From positions 62,001 through 126,000 of the forward strand of contig NW_005179058.1 in NCBI RefSeq assembly GCF_000350225.1: a stretch of DNA of 64,000 bases, in the 5' to 3' direction. Positions 22,360-32,304 of the stretch are shown piece after piece (within the stretch, counting starts at the first letter, position 1; each line of letters starts with the position of its first letter). The DNA is from Chondrus crispus (lineage: Eukaryota > Rhodophyta > Florideophyceae > Gigartinales > Gigartinaceae). The translations under genes were made by a program, and so were the position numbers. Below the pieces are notes generated by a model. It did not search any database and was not told the DNA's origin. It saw nothing but the letters and a program-made list of their open reading frames with translations.

Positions 22360-22377
22360 TTCTAGGTCGGGAGACCA
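22360..22377 (-). promoter_or_regulatory. B1 primer-binding site
   Basis: On the minus strand, four bases after the 5' LTR end, comes TGGTCTCCCGACCTAGAA-type sequence complementary to a tRNA 3' end terminating ...GGGAGACCA. The same site is used by family A (25922-25939 and 36812-36829). The 3' end of some tRNA-Tyr genes (for example yeast, ending CCGGGAGACCA) matches the first ten bases; the identity of the local tRNA is unproven. Confidence 0.6.
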
Positions 22378-22381
22378 CTTT

Positions 22382-23430
22382 TGTAGTGCAATGCGCCTGT
22401 CGGGCAGAGACCGCGGTCCGATGGTCCAGCAAAAACAACAACAGCAACAAAAAGAAGAACTGCCGATGGCACAGCGCTACGGAGTGTCCGACTCTCCCTT
22501 CTCCGTTTAAACGAGCTTGCGACTCGTAGTAGCTCGGATCCCTGATGGGGGGGGCACAGAGAAATAGCCCGGCCCGGGATCGGTGTGGTAGAGACTTGCG
22601 AAGAGATCTGCTCGACGAGTGTGGAGTGGGGCGCGTACGTAGGTACCCCGGTTCCACTGGGTTGTAAGGCCAATGCTCGTTGAGCTTCTTCGACACCTTG
22701 TAACGCGACAAGGCCTTAGACGGGGGCGTCGCAACGCAGCCCGACGGGGTGAAATGAAAATAGCAGCGCTACGTCAACCGTGCCGCCCGATGGCTCGAAA
22801 CACCTACACCGGTTCGGTCGCAACCGACACCGATGGTACCAACACTGGCTCGTAATACGACGGAGCCCTTCGAGGGAGACGTCGTTGCAACAGTCTCCGT
22901 CGGAAAAAGGGTCACAGTAGCAGCGCTACGTCAACTGTGTCTCCCGATGGCTCGAAACACCTACACCGGTTCGGTTGCAACCGAGGCCGATGGCACCAAC
23001 ACAAGATAAGGGAAAAATAGGTAGAATTAGAGATAGAAAAGGATAGGGAAATAAAGAAAAGAGAAAAGGGAACCCCGAGCGATAGAGGATGCCGTAGGCT
23101 GAGGTAAAAGGGAGCGTCTTGATAGAGACGGACTTCGACCAAGGCGACATTCAACTCCGGCAACTCGGGTTACCTTTACTGACTTGGTCGTCAGAGGGCT
23201 AAGGTATATATCGCCCCGCCGGAGCCAGTACAGTAGCTCGCGGCGCTAGATCCTAGATCTAATCTAGTGTCAGCTAAATTAATGCCAACTAATGAACTAA
23301 ATAAAATAAAACAATTAAAAATTAAAACTGTGCAATTATTCACACGTGTGTCCCCCAACCCGGACTACTTTTCGTATCCAAATGTTTTCCTTTCTTTTCA
23401 CCCCCCTTTCCAGGTGCGTATTGCACTACA
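22382..23430 (-). repeat. B1 5' LTR (1049 bp)
   Basis: Near-identical to 8831-9880, with the same TGTAG/CTACA ends, internal duplication and TATA-like word. It directly abuts A1 gag sequence at 23431. Confidence 0.88.
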
Positions 23431-25860
23431 CTTCCGGGCCTTGACCTGCGGCGTCCGGTCGTCGCAGGATATGGGGGACGAAGCGAGTCGGCTCGCCTTC
23501 GTGACCCGCCGTGCGTAGAGGGTACGGATCTCTACCCAGTCTTGCAGGTACATTATCGCATTTTGTACCTGTTGGGGTAACCGAGAACGGTCTCGGTCCC
23601 CGCTCTCTCCTTGGCGCGGGTACCTTGTGTCCGCCTGTCGGTAGGCGGGTCGATCCCGACGATCGACTTCGTTACGACGGTACCCGCCTCCACGGGGGGC
23701 GAAACGTGCGCCCCCACCCGATCGGTTCGGGACACCTTGACGCTGGGGACGGCCTTCGCCCGCCGCCTGCCGGAGGAGATTAAGCGCACCGGGGCGCGTA
23801 GCCATCTGGTAGCGGTAGTTCCTGTACGCCGTGAACATCCGTTGTTCCGGCGGCAGGAACGGGCAGGCGTACACGGCGTGTCCGTACGTACGGCATAGCC
23901 AGCACACGTACGCGCTGCCGTTCGTTGAGGCGAAGGTCGCCGCTTGCCGCGCCTCCTCATCGGTGAAGAGGGGCACGCGAGGCGCTTCGCCTCCTGCATC
24001 TCGGTTCAATATGTCGAGCTCTGCGACCCGGGGGTCCGTACCCCTTGCCACTCTTGGAGTGGCCGCGAACGCGGTCGCGTAACTCGATGTCGTTCCGGTC
24101 GACATCGGTGAGGGGGTTCGTGCCCCCACGGGCCCTGCTCCTTGCGTAATGAGGACAGGGTCGGCCTGCCACTCATCCTCCCCGATATGGAGGGTCGAGG
24201 CGGGCGAACTTGTCGCGGCGGACTTCGTAGTCCTGCCAGCCCTCCCTGCCGGTTTCGAATCCGGCAGAGCTAAACCGCGCCGAGCGCAGTACGTTGTACC
24301 TTCCGCCGTGGCGATACGGCGGATGTTCGGAAGATCGGTCTTCTGACTGCCTGGCAGCCTTTGCACAGTTTCGAATACTGCGGCACGGGTTGCCGGTGCA
24401 AGTCCCCGCACGAAGTAGTGCGCGAGGGACTGTTCGGAGAAGACTGCCGTGCATCGGAACGCGGCAGTCTCGAGTCGGTCAGCAAACGTGCTTTCCGTCT
24501 CATGCGATTGCTGTCGCGCCGTAGCGACAGCGTCGTACGCTTCACCTAACACGTCGTCCGTGAGGTAGCGTTTCAAGAATTGATTGACGAGCCCCGGCCA
24601 GCTCACGTCGTCATGGAGCTGGCCGGTGCGGAGGCCATGCATCGTATAACTCTTATACAGGCGCTCCGCGTCGCGCTCGAGGAAGTGCGCGAGGACTCGT
24701 ACCGCAACACCTTCGGTCAGGTGTTGCGAGTTGAAGGTGATTCGGATATCCTTCAAGAACGGCAGCAGCTGGATCGGGTCGGTACCGTCGAAGCTGCGCA
24801 TCGTGGGGCGGATCCCACGACAGCGTTGGACGTACTTCGCGATCCGTCCCACGTCACCCGACGTAACGAGCCTCCAGGTGTTATCCAAGCGGTACATATG
24901 ATAGTCAGCAACGGCGCTGAACTCTTGGATCATTGTATGTACCGGCTCGAGCCCGGGTTCAGCGGGACCCAGGGTGCCGAAGGAGGTAACCGGTAGCGTA
25001 CGGACGTCTACCGGACCTGGATGCTCGTCGTAACTCGCCGGCGGGTAGCCGCCCCAGCGGGGATCGACGGAGAACATCGGTTCTCCGGATCCGCGGGCGG
25101 CTCCTCCACGGTCCTGTTCGTCCGCGTACGATACGCGGTCCACTTGCCGCCTACTTCCGGCGATAGGCGGCAAGGCTTGGGTCTCAGACGCGAAGTTCGC
25201 GTCTATCGGAGGACGGCTTCCTTCTGCAGTCCGACTGGTAGCGGCACCAGTCGGACGCCAACCTTCGGGGGCTGCGGCGCTCGGAGGTACGGTACCACCG
25301 GGCCCTCTCGAGGGGGCACCGGGTTGCCTTTCGGCCATGGTACGTTCCATGTCACGAGCACGCCGACGAGTGGCGTCGAGCTCAGCGGAGAGGTGCGCGA
25401 ACGTACCCAATTGCTCTGCGGACGGAGAGGTTCGGTCCTCGGGTCGTCTCACCGAGGTCGGCCTCTCAGGGCGACCTTGCCGGGAAGGTCCCGGCGAGGC
25501 GAAACGGAAGTCTTCGACGAGCACTATCCGCGAGTGTAACTCGTCGATCAGTGCTCGGAGATTCTCTAAGGACTGCGTCACTCTATCGAACCTCCCTTCA
25601 CGCAGGGAGCGGAGTTCGGCCATACATCGAGTGTATACATGGTCCGATACATCGATCCGAAAGGAAGTACGGACTTCCTCGATGTATTCGGCTATGCGTT
25701 CGAACATCGCCGCCGCTCTTTCCTCGGAGGATCCGAGCGACGGTTCGCGGTCACGAGGACCTGCGTCGCCGTCGCCCGACGGGGCGGATGGGGACTCCAC
25801 AGCAGCCGGACTCAGGTCCGCCGCTTTGGAGCGGATCGAGGGCTCAAACGCTTGGCTCAT
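23431..25860 (-). pseudogene. gag: A1 gag, 3' end cut by B1
   Basis: The ATG at 25860 (MSQAFEPSIR) starts a frame that stays open through the whole of A1 gag and then runs into B1 LTR sequence, so its last about 10 codons (to 23398) are LTR-derived. It shows a helical N-terminal region (AERIAEYIEEVR-like, ESLENLRALIDELHSR), a capsid core matching A2 (SFDGTDPIQLLPFLKDIRIT, LTEGVAVRVLAHFLERDAER, HYFVRGLAPATRAAV) and the knuckle CWLCRTYGHAVYAC. Unlike A2 there is no frameshift after the knuckle (GGGARFAPRGGGYRR is in frame). The end of gag and all of protease-RT-integrase are missing. Confidence 0.85.
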
Positions 25861-25921
25861 CTCGACGCGATCGGTTCCCGGAGGGAAGCGGAAGTCTTCT
25901 CGGAGATCGGACTCCAGGGTC

Positions 25922-25939
25922 TTCTAGGTCGGGAGACCA
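25922..25939 (-). promoter_or_regulatory. A1 primer-binding site
   Basis: Minus-strand TGGTCTCCCGACCTAGAA begins one base after the inner LTR edge (25941). Identical to the A2 site and shared with family B. Confidence 0.7.
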
Positions 25940-25940
25940 C

Positions 25941-26609
25941 TGTAGTGTAAACACCCCCAACGGAGCGGGGTGTATACTCAGTTCTTGCGGAGACCCTCGA
26001 GAGGGAGAAGACAAGGGAAGACGGACACCCACTACGGAACCGGAGCACGGGCCCGGGTAGCGTGGTAGAGCGGGATCGGGGAGGACGTGCGCACGCGCGA
26101 GCGGATCGACGCCTCGACGCCCCGGTGCGGTACTGGGTAACGATCCAGTACCGACGGGCGGAGGTGGATCCGGCTCGTGGGCGTGCGTCGCGCGTCCTCT
26201 ACCCGCGCTCGGGCTCGTCTAACGCGCGCGAAGGCGAAGGGGCGCGGTTAGAATAAGCGGGGAGTCGACCCTCGGCGGTCGGTCCTCGACAAGTCCCTCC
26301 TTGTCGCCTTTCCCCGCCGCCGGTCCGCTCCATATTTAATGTACATAATAACATATCATAATAGTACAGTACCGATGTACTGTAGCGACGTACTGTAGCG
26401 GTCGGTCGACACTGTAATAATGTCAACCATCGGGGCTGACAGTACACGTGTGTGTGCGCTCTTCGGTCCCGCGCGTACACGTGTACACGTGCGCCCCCTG
26501 TACTTGGGGGTAGACGTGGTGGTACTGTAGAGCATCGAGCCCTACAGTATCCGATCCGATTCTGAGTTGATCTAATCTAAAATAAAGCCCCAGGGGGGGT
26601 TATGCTACA
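25941..26609 (-). repeat. A1 5' LTR (669 bp)
   Basis: Starts TGTAGTGTAAACACCCCC and ends GGTTATGCTACA; about 96-97% alike by eye to 3883-4552. AGGGG follows at 26610-26614, matching the pentamer before 3883. Confidence 0.87.
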
Positions 26610-28605
26610 AGGGGGGCGACAGTAAGACAACGAGGAGAAAAAGAAAACAAGGCGAAAACCATCCATCATCCACGCCCCCTTTTAGACCAAATAAAAGGGA
26701 CAACAATCACCTAAATCCGTTACTAACGTTGTCCGTAAAGTCGCGAAAACACGTGTTTTGGCCGCGAGTTTGCTCGGATTTTCTGATTGCAAAATTTTCA
26801 GACGAGTTTTGCAAAACTCACAGCATACCGAAAACTCGGGACATGTGAGTTTTCCACGAGTTTTCACATCCGCCCGATTACTGTACTGTTGCGGCTAGTC
26901 CAAGCCGCACACCCTACGGACCGAAAGAGCAGCCATTTCTGAAGGTAGTCCGCAAGTTTACTCCCAAGTCGCCTCTTGCTCCCTCGATCCCCTTCCTTTC
27001 TACGCGCTGCGACTTACTTCTACTGTCGATACTGGCAACCATCGCCGTCATCCCGTCCTCCATCCCTCGAGCAGGCGCCTGCCGCCACCGTCCAGGACTC
27101 GGTCCGTTTGCCCGCCCTCCCGTTGCGAACCTCCCTCCGTCCCCTCCGAGCCTCACGTTCCCCTCTTTCTGCCACCGTATCCACCATTACGCCCTTGCCC
27201 AACGTCCTGCGCGCGCTTCCGCCCGACAACTTCCGTAGCCCTGGCGGCCCCGCCAGCGCCTCCTGTCTGCCTCCAGCGAGGCCATTGGGTCAAAACGCTC
27301 TCGTCGTTCCGCAACGTCCTCGCGTCACCGCACCGCCTCCCTTCCCCGAACGTCTCCAAGTCCTTGCCATGTCCTCGCCTGACACTGTCGGGCTGTGCCG
27401 CGCATTGGGAGCCGGGTCATATGCAACCGCTCTCGCGTGTCACACGTGTCAAGAAAGAATCAAATTCAGACCCGCAACCGTACGGCAGTGCCGGATCGAC
27501 CCGTCTTGAAGGAAAAAGAAGTGGGGTTTCCGCTCTCTCATCAGCACAAACGAGTCTCATACTGCACGGTTCGTACCGGTTTGCGTCATGGACGCCCCTA
27601 TCACTTCATCTACCCAGAGTCCATCAACGGATCGAAGCACCACAACATCTGCCACATATGCCGCTAAAGCAATCGTAGGAGACAGACAAGTAGAAGCTTC
27701 TAAAAAGCGGTCCTCTCTAAACGGCCCCCCTCAGCCCGTCAAGAAGACGAAACACATCGCCCTTTCGACTGAGAACTATTCTATCCTTGTGGCGAGCTAC
27801 AATATTCGCTTCAGCGAGGTTTCGCCCAGGTGCACGTGATCCGTCGGACGGCAAAACGATGTACAGTGCCTCCTACGATATACTGCTATAGCGTGACATA
27901 CCTCTAGCTATGGCACTATTAGGGGATGGCACTATATAAAGGAGGCTCAAATACATATATTTGGGGACAAAGCACACTGCTAACACAAACACAACAAAGC
28001 CTGTATAACACAACTAAATAACTTCATCCTTTGAGTACTGAACCATGCCGGATGATACACGTGTGAGCTTATGATAACCTGTGCCAGAGGGTGAGCCATA
28101 GCACTATATAGAGGGAAGCACTACTAAAGTAGGCACTATTGTGCGACCCCCCTGTACCAGACTTGCGCTTGTTGCGGGCAGGTACCTTGCTGGAGGTCAG
28201 TCCGCAAATCTCGTGTTGGGATTTGCCAAACTCGGGTTTACTTTACGTCCAGCGAGTTTGTGTGCAAATGGAAAAAACAACGCGTTATTTTACGGACAAC
28301 GTTAGTGAACCCCCTAAATCTTGTCCGTGTCGCTGAAGTCGCATTCTGAGTCAGGTCACGTGTGCTATAATACGCCGGTCTACAGTACTGCGGGGAAGCG
28401 CGTGTGGATGCAATATGGAATAAACGACGGGCATTCCGCCACCAGATGAGGATGAGCTCAATCCCCTCCGTTCACGCCGACCCCGCCTTTATGCATATGA
28501 CTCCCATCAGTCATATTTATCGCCATGTAATACAGTATTTGGCTCGTTGCATGTCACTTGCTACTGACTCAAGTTGTCTTCAATTTACAAGTTACAAGAC
28601 GTCAC
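26610..28605. other. Unassigned region with a distant inverted repeat; no gene recognised
   Basis: GTTACTAACGTTGTCCGTAA (26720 onward) recurs inverted at 28289-28310 with one or two changes, and weaker similarity extends on both sides (CGAGTTTGC/AAACTC words), as in the ends of an old DNA transposon. Between them, C-rich plus-strand frames at 26976-27839 carry Pro/Ser/Arg-rich sequence, with SGCAAHWEPGHMQP resembling a decayed CCHC knuckle, but nothing firm. Near 27900-28140 the words GCACTAT and CACTATATA repeat several times. No RNA gene seen. Confidence 0.4.
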
Positions 28606-28849
28606 TGTTGCACTTGTTGGTGGAGTGACTGGGTTTTGTGTGGGGTGAAGGTGAGATTCCTTGCCCAGCTTTACTGTCAGAAGAGGGGCTTAAGCAGTAG
28701 CCACGAAACTTAAGAGAACGAGAGTCCTAGCCTCGCCATGAAATAACACTAAAAAGAGGTACTACTAAAAAGGGGTACTGCCTTTTATGGTCAGTGCTGG
28801 GTGCCATTATCCTTGCGGCTTGATGCAGTGGCGCAAAGAATGCGTAACA
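28606..28849 (-). repeat. Family-C 3' LTR (244 bp)
   Basis: TGTTGC...GTAACA ends. Matches 33708-33951 over its full length with about seven substitutions. Confidence 0.85.
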
Positions 28850-28879
28850 TTCCTCTTCTTCCGAAGACCAACTGCAGGT

Positions 28880-31800
28880 CTAGCGAGGCAGTGTTGCGCG
28901 GGCGGAGGCGACTAGTTTCTGGTTGGGATGAACGGCCAGGAAATTGTCAAGAAGAACTGGAAGGTCCTCGTGCATGGTGTCCAGCGGTTCCCAAGTGGGC
29001 TCTTCATAGTCGAAACCTTTCCATTTCGCCTGGACTTCGTACAGTTTTGTATTACTGTTAAGGCGTAGGGCAAGAAGTTGTTCTACTTTGTTGAGATGAG
29101 GATCGTTGTGGTCAATGGCATCAAGTAACACTTCGGTTACGTCCAAGCTAGAATCAGCGTAGGGCTTGAGGCGGTTGGCGTGGAAGAGCGCATGTGAGCC
29201 ATTGATGAGATGTTCGCATTCATATACGAGGTCGGAAACGGCTCGAGTGATTCGTCGTGGCCCTTTCCAGATGACTTGCACCTTCTTTCGCTCGCGACTG
29301 TGGCGTTTCGCCACGAGTACAAAGTCACCAATTTCGAAATTGACAGCTTTGATGTTGGTGAGAGCGTTGTGGCGATCTATAGCCGCTTGCCTCGCCTTTG
29401 TCTTGCGAACGGAAATATCGCGGTGCATTTCGTCTAAAACCTTGCAGTGAGTATCGATTCGGACGAGGCGCTGTGCGCGAATGAAATCGATCGTGGCGGG
29501 TATGGGAGTGTCTGGGGATAGAATGGTTCGGAGTGGATTGTCGGCCGGTAGTCCAGTGAATGCAGTAAGCGGTGCGCGATTACCGAGGGTTGTGCGGACG
29601 GAGTGGTTAAGAATACTTTGCAGTAACGGTAATGCAGTAGGCCATTCCTTGGCAGTTAGCCGAAATTCTGAGAGCAGTGCCCGACAAGCGCGGAGGACTT
29701 CCTTACAAACCACTTCGACAGTTCCGTTGGATTGAGGGCAGTACGGCGTGGTGAAGTGGTGATGCGCATGCAATGCCTTCTTCAAACAATCCATTACCGT
29801 GTTCTTGAAGTGGGATCCGCGGTCAGAACACCATATCGAGACAACGCCAAACAAGGAGAACCAATCTAGAAGTGCGTCGACGGTGTGCGTAGCGTCAGCT
29901 GAAGCGCATGGCACAAGTTTGATGAAAGAGGAGGCGTCGTCCTTGAGAATAAGGACATATTCGGTTTTGGTGTTGCTTGCTCCCATAAATAGGAAGTCGA
30001 AGTGAAGCAGTTGGTTGGGCGAATCAGCGTGAAGGGTATGCGCTAACGGTCTTGGCATACGGTAGCCGCCTACTGTGGAAAGACAATGAAGGCAGCTGTT
30101 GCAGAAACTGTGAACGTCTGCGCTCATCTTTTCCCAGAAGAAATATTCCTTGATGTTGCCCAATGTACTGTCAGAGCGTCGGTGTCCGCCACGGCCGCAG
30201 TGTCCAATGACACACACACGAAGCTGAAGGCGTTGGCCTTTTGCTGAAGAGAGAATCCAAATGGCTTTCTTTTCATTGACCAACAGTCCATTCTTTTCGG
30301 TAGCGTTTCGGGGAGGGGTTTGGTCCACGAGCGCGTCTTGCTGCGCTTGGAGAATTTCGGTGGCAGATGGCCGCGTAAAATCTGGGTCGAGCTCGGGCGC
30401 GATGGGCGCTTTCAACAAGGCCGCGATGCGACCGCTAGAGATGACGGTTTGTTCGCTGGTAGGTTTGGCTCCCCATCGAGAGAGCAGATCGGCCCAGCAG
30501 TTCTCTTCACCAGAGATGTGAACGATGGTATAGCGGAATGCTGAGAGAGCAATGCTCCAGCGTTCGATCTTGCTAGCGACGTGTTTCTGTATGGTGGAAT
30601 TGACGGCCATCGGATTGAAGATAAAAACCAAGTTCTTATGGTCAGTGAAAAGGTGGAAACCAATGGGGCGAAGGAGAACGTAATCCAAGCGTGAGACTGA
30701 TTCCACTATGGCGTAAGCTTCTTTTTCGGGGGTTGACCATCGGGCGCTTGACCCCTTAAAAGAACCGGAAAGGAAAGCCAATGGCTCGTGGCGTTGGGAT
30801 TCGAAGGATTCGTTGGCATCCCGGGGAGGTATTTGCGTGAGAACAGAGCTCCAGTGTTGGTCGCTCGCGTCTGTGAAAAGACACAGCAGCTTGCTGTCTG
30901 ATGGGTGGGCGAGCGTGACGGAGTCGGCCAAGGACTGCTTGATATCTTCGAAAGATCGAGAATGCGAGATATTCCAGTTTGAAGCAAGGGAAATTTTTGC
31001 AGCAGCTCGCTTGGTTCTTCTGCCGGCTTCTGAGAGGCACTTTTCCAGCAAAGTAGTGAGCGGGATTATGCGTTGGTTGAACTCTGGAATGACATTGCGC
31101 ATCCAGTTTGCTGCACAAACAAACTGTTGGAGGTCCGCGCCTGTCTCGGGGGCCGGCATATCCAGCAATCCCTGCAGGTGTCGCGGATCCATTCGTGTGC
31201 CAGTGGCGCTGATGACACGCCCGCACCAATGAACAGATGTGAGGAAAAAACTACATTTAGCTGCGTGTAGCTTAATGTTGTTGCGCTTGCAGATGACGAA
31301 AAACTGGCAAAGACAGTCCACGAGGTCTCGAGCATTCCGGCAGTGGAAGAGAAGGTCGTCGAGCTACTGTAGCAAACGCTGCCTGAGCGGAAGGCATAGT
31401 TCGCTGATAGTGCTTTGGAAGTAGAATGTAGCATTGGTTTGTCCGTGAAGTACCCTGGTTGGGGTGTAAACGCCATCGGAGGTGATGAAAGATTGGCACT
31501 CCTGCGAGTTCTGGTCCAGAGGCATTTGCCAGTAGCCATGGCATAGATCAATGCAAGCGTAGCATGTGTCTCCGGCAAGGTTGGCAACGGCAGTTTCCAA
31601 GTTAAGCATGGGCCAAATGAAAGGCACCGTCCGGTGATTGACAGGACGGAGGTCGACGGTAAAACGAAACGGTTCGGGTCCTGCCTTGGGTACCAACAGT
31701 GGGGCGCATGCCCACTGACTTTGATTGTTCCGCCGTATCAGTCCGAGTTGAAGAAGTTCTTCTACCTTCTTTCGCAAGAACGCTGCCTGCGGAGGGGAAT

Positions 31801-32304
31801 AAAGGCGCAGTTTTTGCGCGGATCGGTTTTGCGTCCGGTTTGAGCTTGATGGTAATTGGCGTTACGTTAGCAGGAGGGTCGGCACCCAGTTTAGTTCTGA
31901 ACAGATCGCGAAATTCTAGTAACAAACTGCGCATTTGGCCGTGAAGTTCTTCTGGAAGTCTGTTGTCGAATGCTTCTTGTAGACGATCTTGCAAATGCTG
32001 CCATGTTTCCTCGGGAATATCTTGTCCGGGTGACAGGTCATCGTCAGCACGCAGTGGGTCGTCATCGGGGCCGTCGCCGTAAAAGAGGGGTGAGGGAACT
32101 TCAGGGCTTTGGTAAACATGACTAACTTGTTCGTGAGGCTCGTCGTCGTTGGAGTATTCCGTATCAGGGGGTTCATCGTCTCCGGTGTATGCGTCAATGT
32201 GAGGGTGTGCTCGGTTGAGAAGCAGTTTGGCAATGCGAGATGGTTTGGCGAGCGCGGCGTTGTCTGTATCTGATGCGTGAAATCCAATGTGAGAGAAGTC
32301 AGTA
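28880..32304 (-). pseudogene. pol: Family-C pol: RT, RNase H, integrase, chromodomain; broken
   Basis: RT starts in one frame (EELHGQMRSLLLEFRDLFRT, about 31930) and continues in another after a shift near 31815 (VEELLQLGLIRRNNQSQWAC, VDLRPVNHRTV, YACIDLCHGYWQMPLD). The catalytic box reads LLQ-stop-LDDLLFHCR: TAG at 31364-31366 replaces the residue before LDD, probably Trp. Downstream is one clean 813-codon frame with RNase H (LCLFTDASDQHW, FTDHKNLVFIF), an integrase zinc finger (GHRR...CNSCLHC), a DDE core (LLHFDFLFMG, IWCSDRGSHF, NGTVEVVCKE) and a chromodomain (EVQAKWKGFDYEEPTWEPLD). Gag joins this reading by a +1 step near 32310. The style resembles Gypsy elements of oomycetes and algae with a WLDD-type box (inference). 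Confidence 0.85.

Larger units (their letters stand above)
8831..23430 (-). mobile_element. Family-B chromovirus copy B1 (Ty3-type, 14.6 kb) nested in A1
   Basis: Two LTRs of about 1050 bp (8831-9880 and 22382-23430) start TGTAGTGCAATGCGC and end GCGTATTGCACTACA. Gag-pol is on the minus strand (gag 22205-19899, pol 20055-15445). A spacer (11656-15444) separates pol from an antisense gene (9991-11655). By eye the LTRs differ by about 3%. The flanking pentamers do not match (TGACC before, CTTCC after), and about 4.5 kb of A1 pol is missing at the site. This is therefore not a simple insertion. Nonsense codons break both pol (16228-16230) and the accessory gene (10711-10713). Confidence 0.88.
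3883..26609 (-). mobile_element. Family-A chromovirus copy A1 (Ty3-type), interrupted by element B1
   Basis: The element is bounded by two related LTRs (3883-4552 and 25941-26609). Both begin TGTAGT(A/G)TAA and end TTATGCTACA, and AGGGG lies immediately outside each (3878-3882 and 26610-26614) as a 5-bp target duplication. Gag-pol points left (minus strand): PBS next to the right LTR, gag 25860 leftward, a pol tail at 8510-8830, and an antisense accessory gene next to the left LTR. The pol core corresponding to A2 39308-about 43820 is missing, and the 14.6-kb B1 element sits exactly there. Aligned by eye the LTRs differ at roughly 20-25 positions, so this copy is older than A2. It cannot transpose on its own. 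Confidence 0.85.

Noticed and set aside
26976-27839. Overlapping plus frames of 83-177 codons
   Set aside because: Composition-driven Pro/Ser/Arg-rich sequence; only a decayed knuckle-like word, not enough to call a gene.
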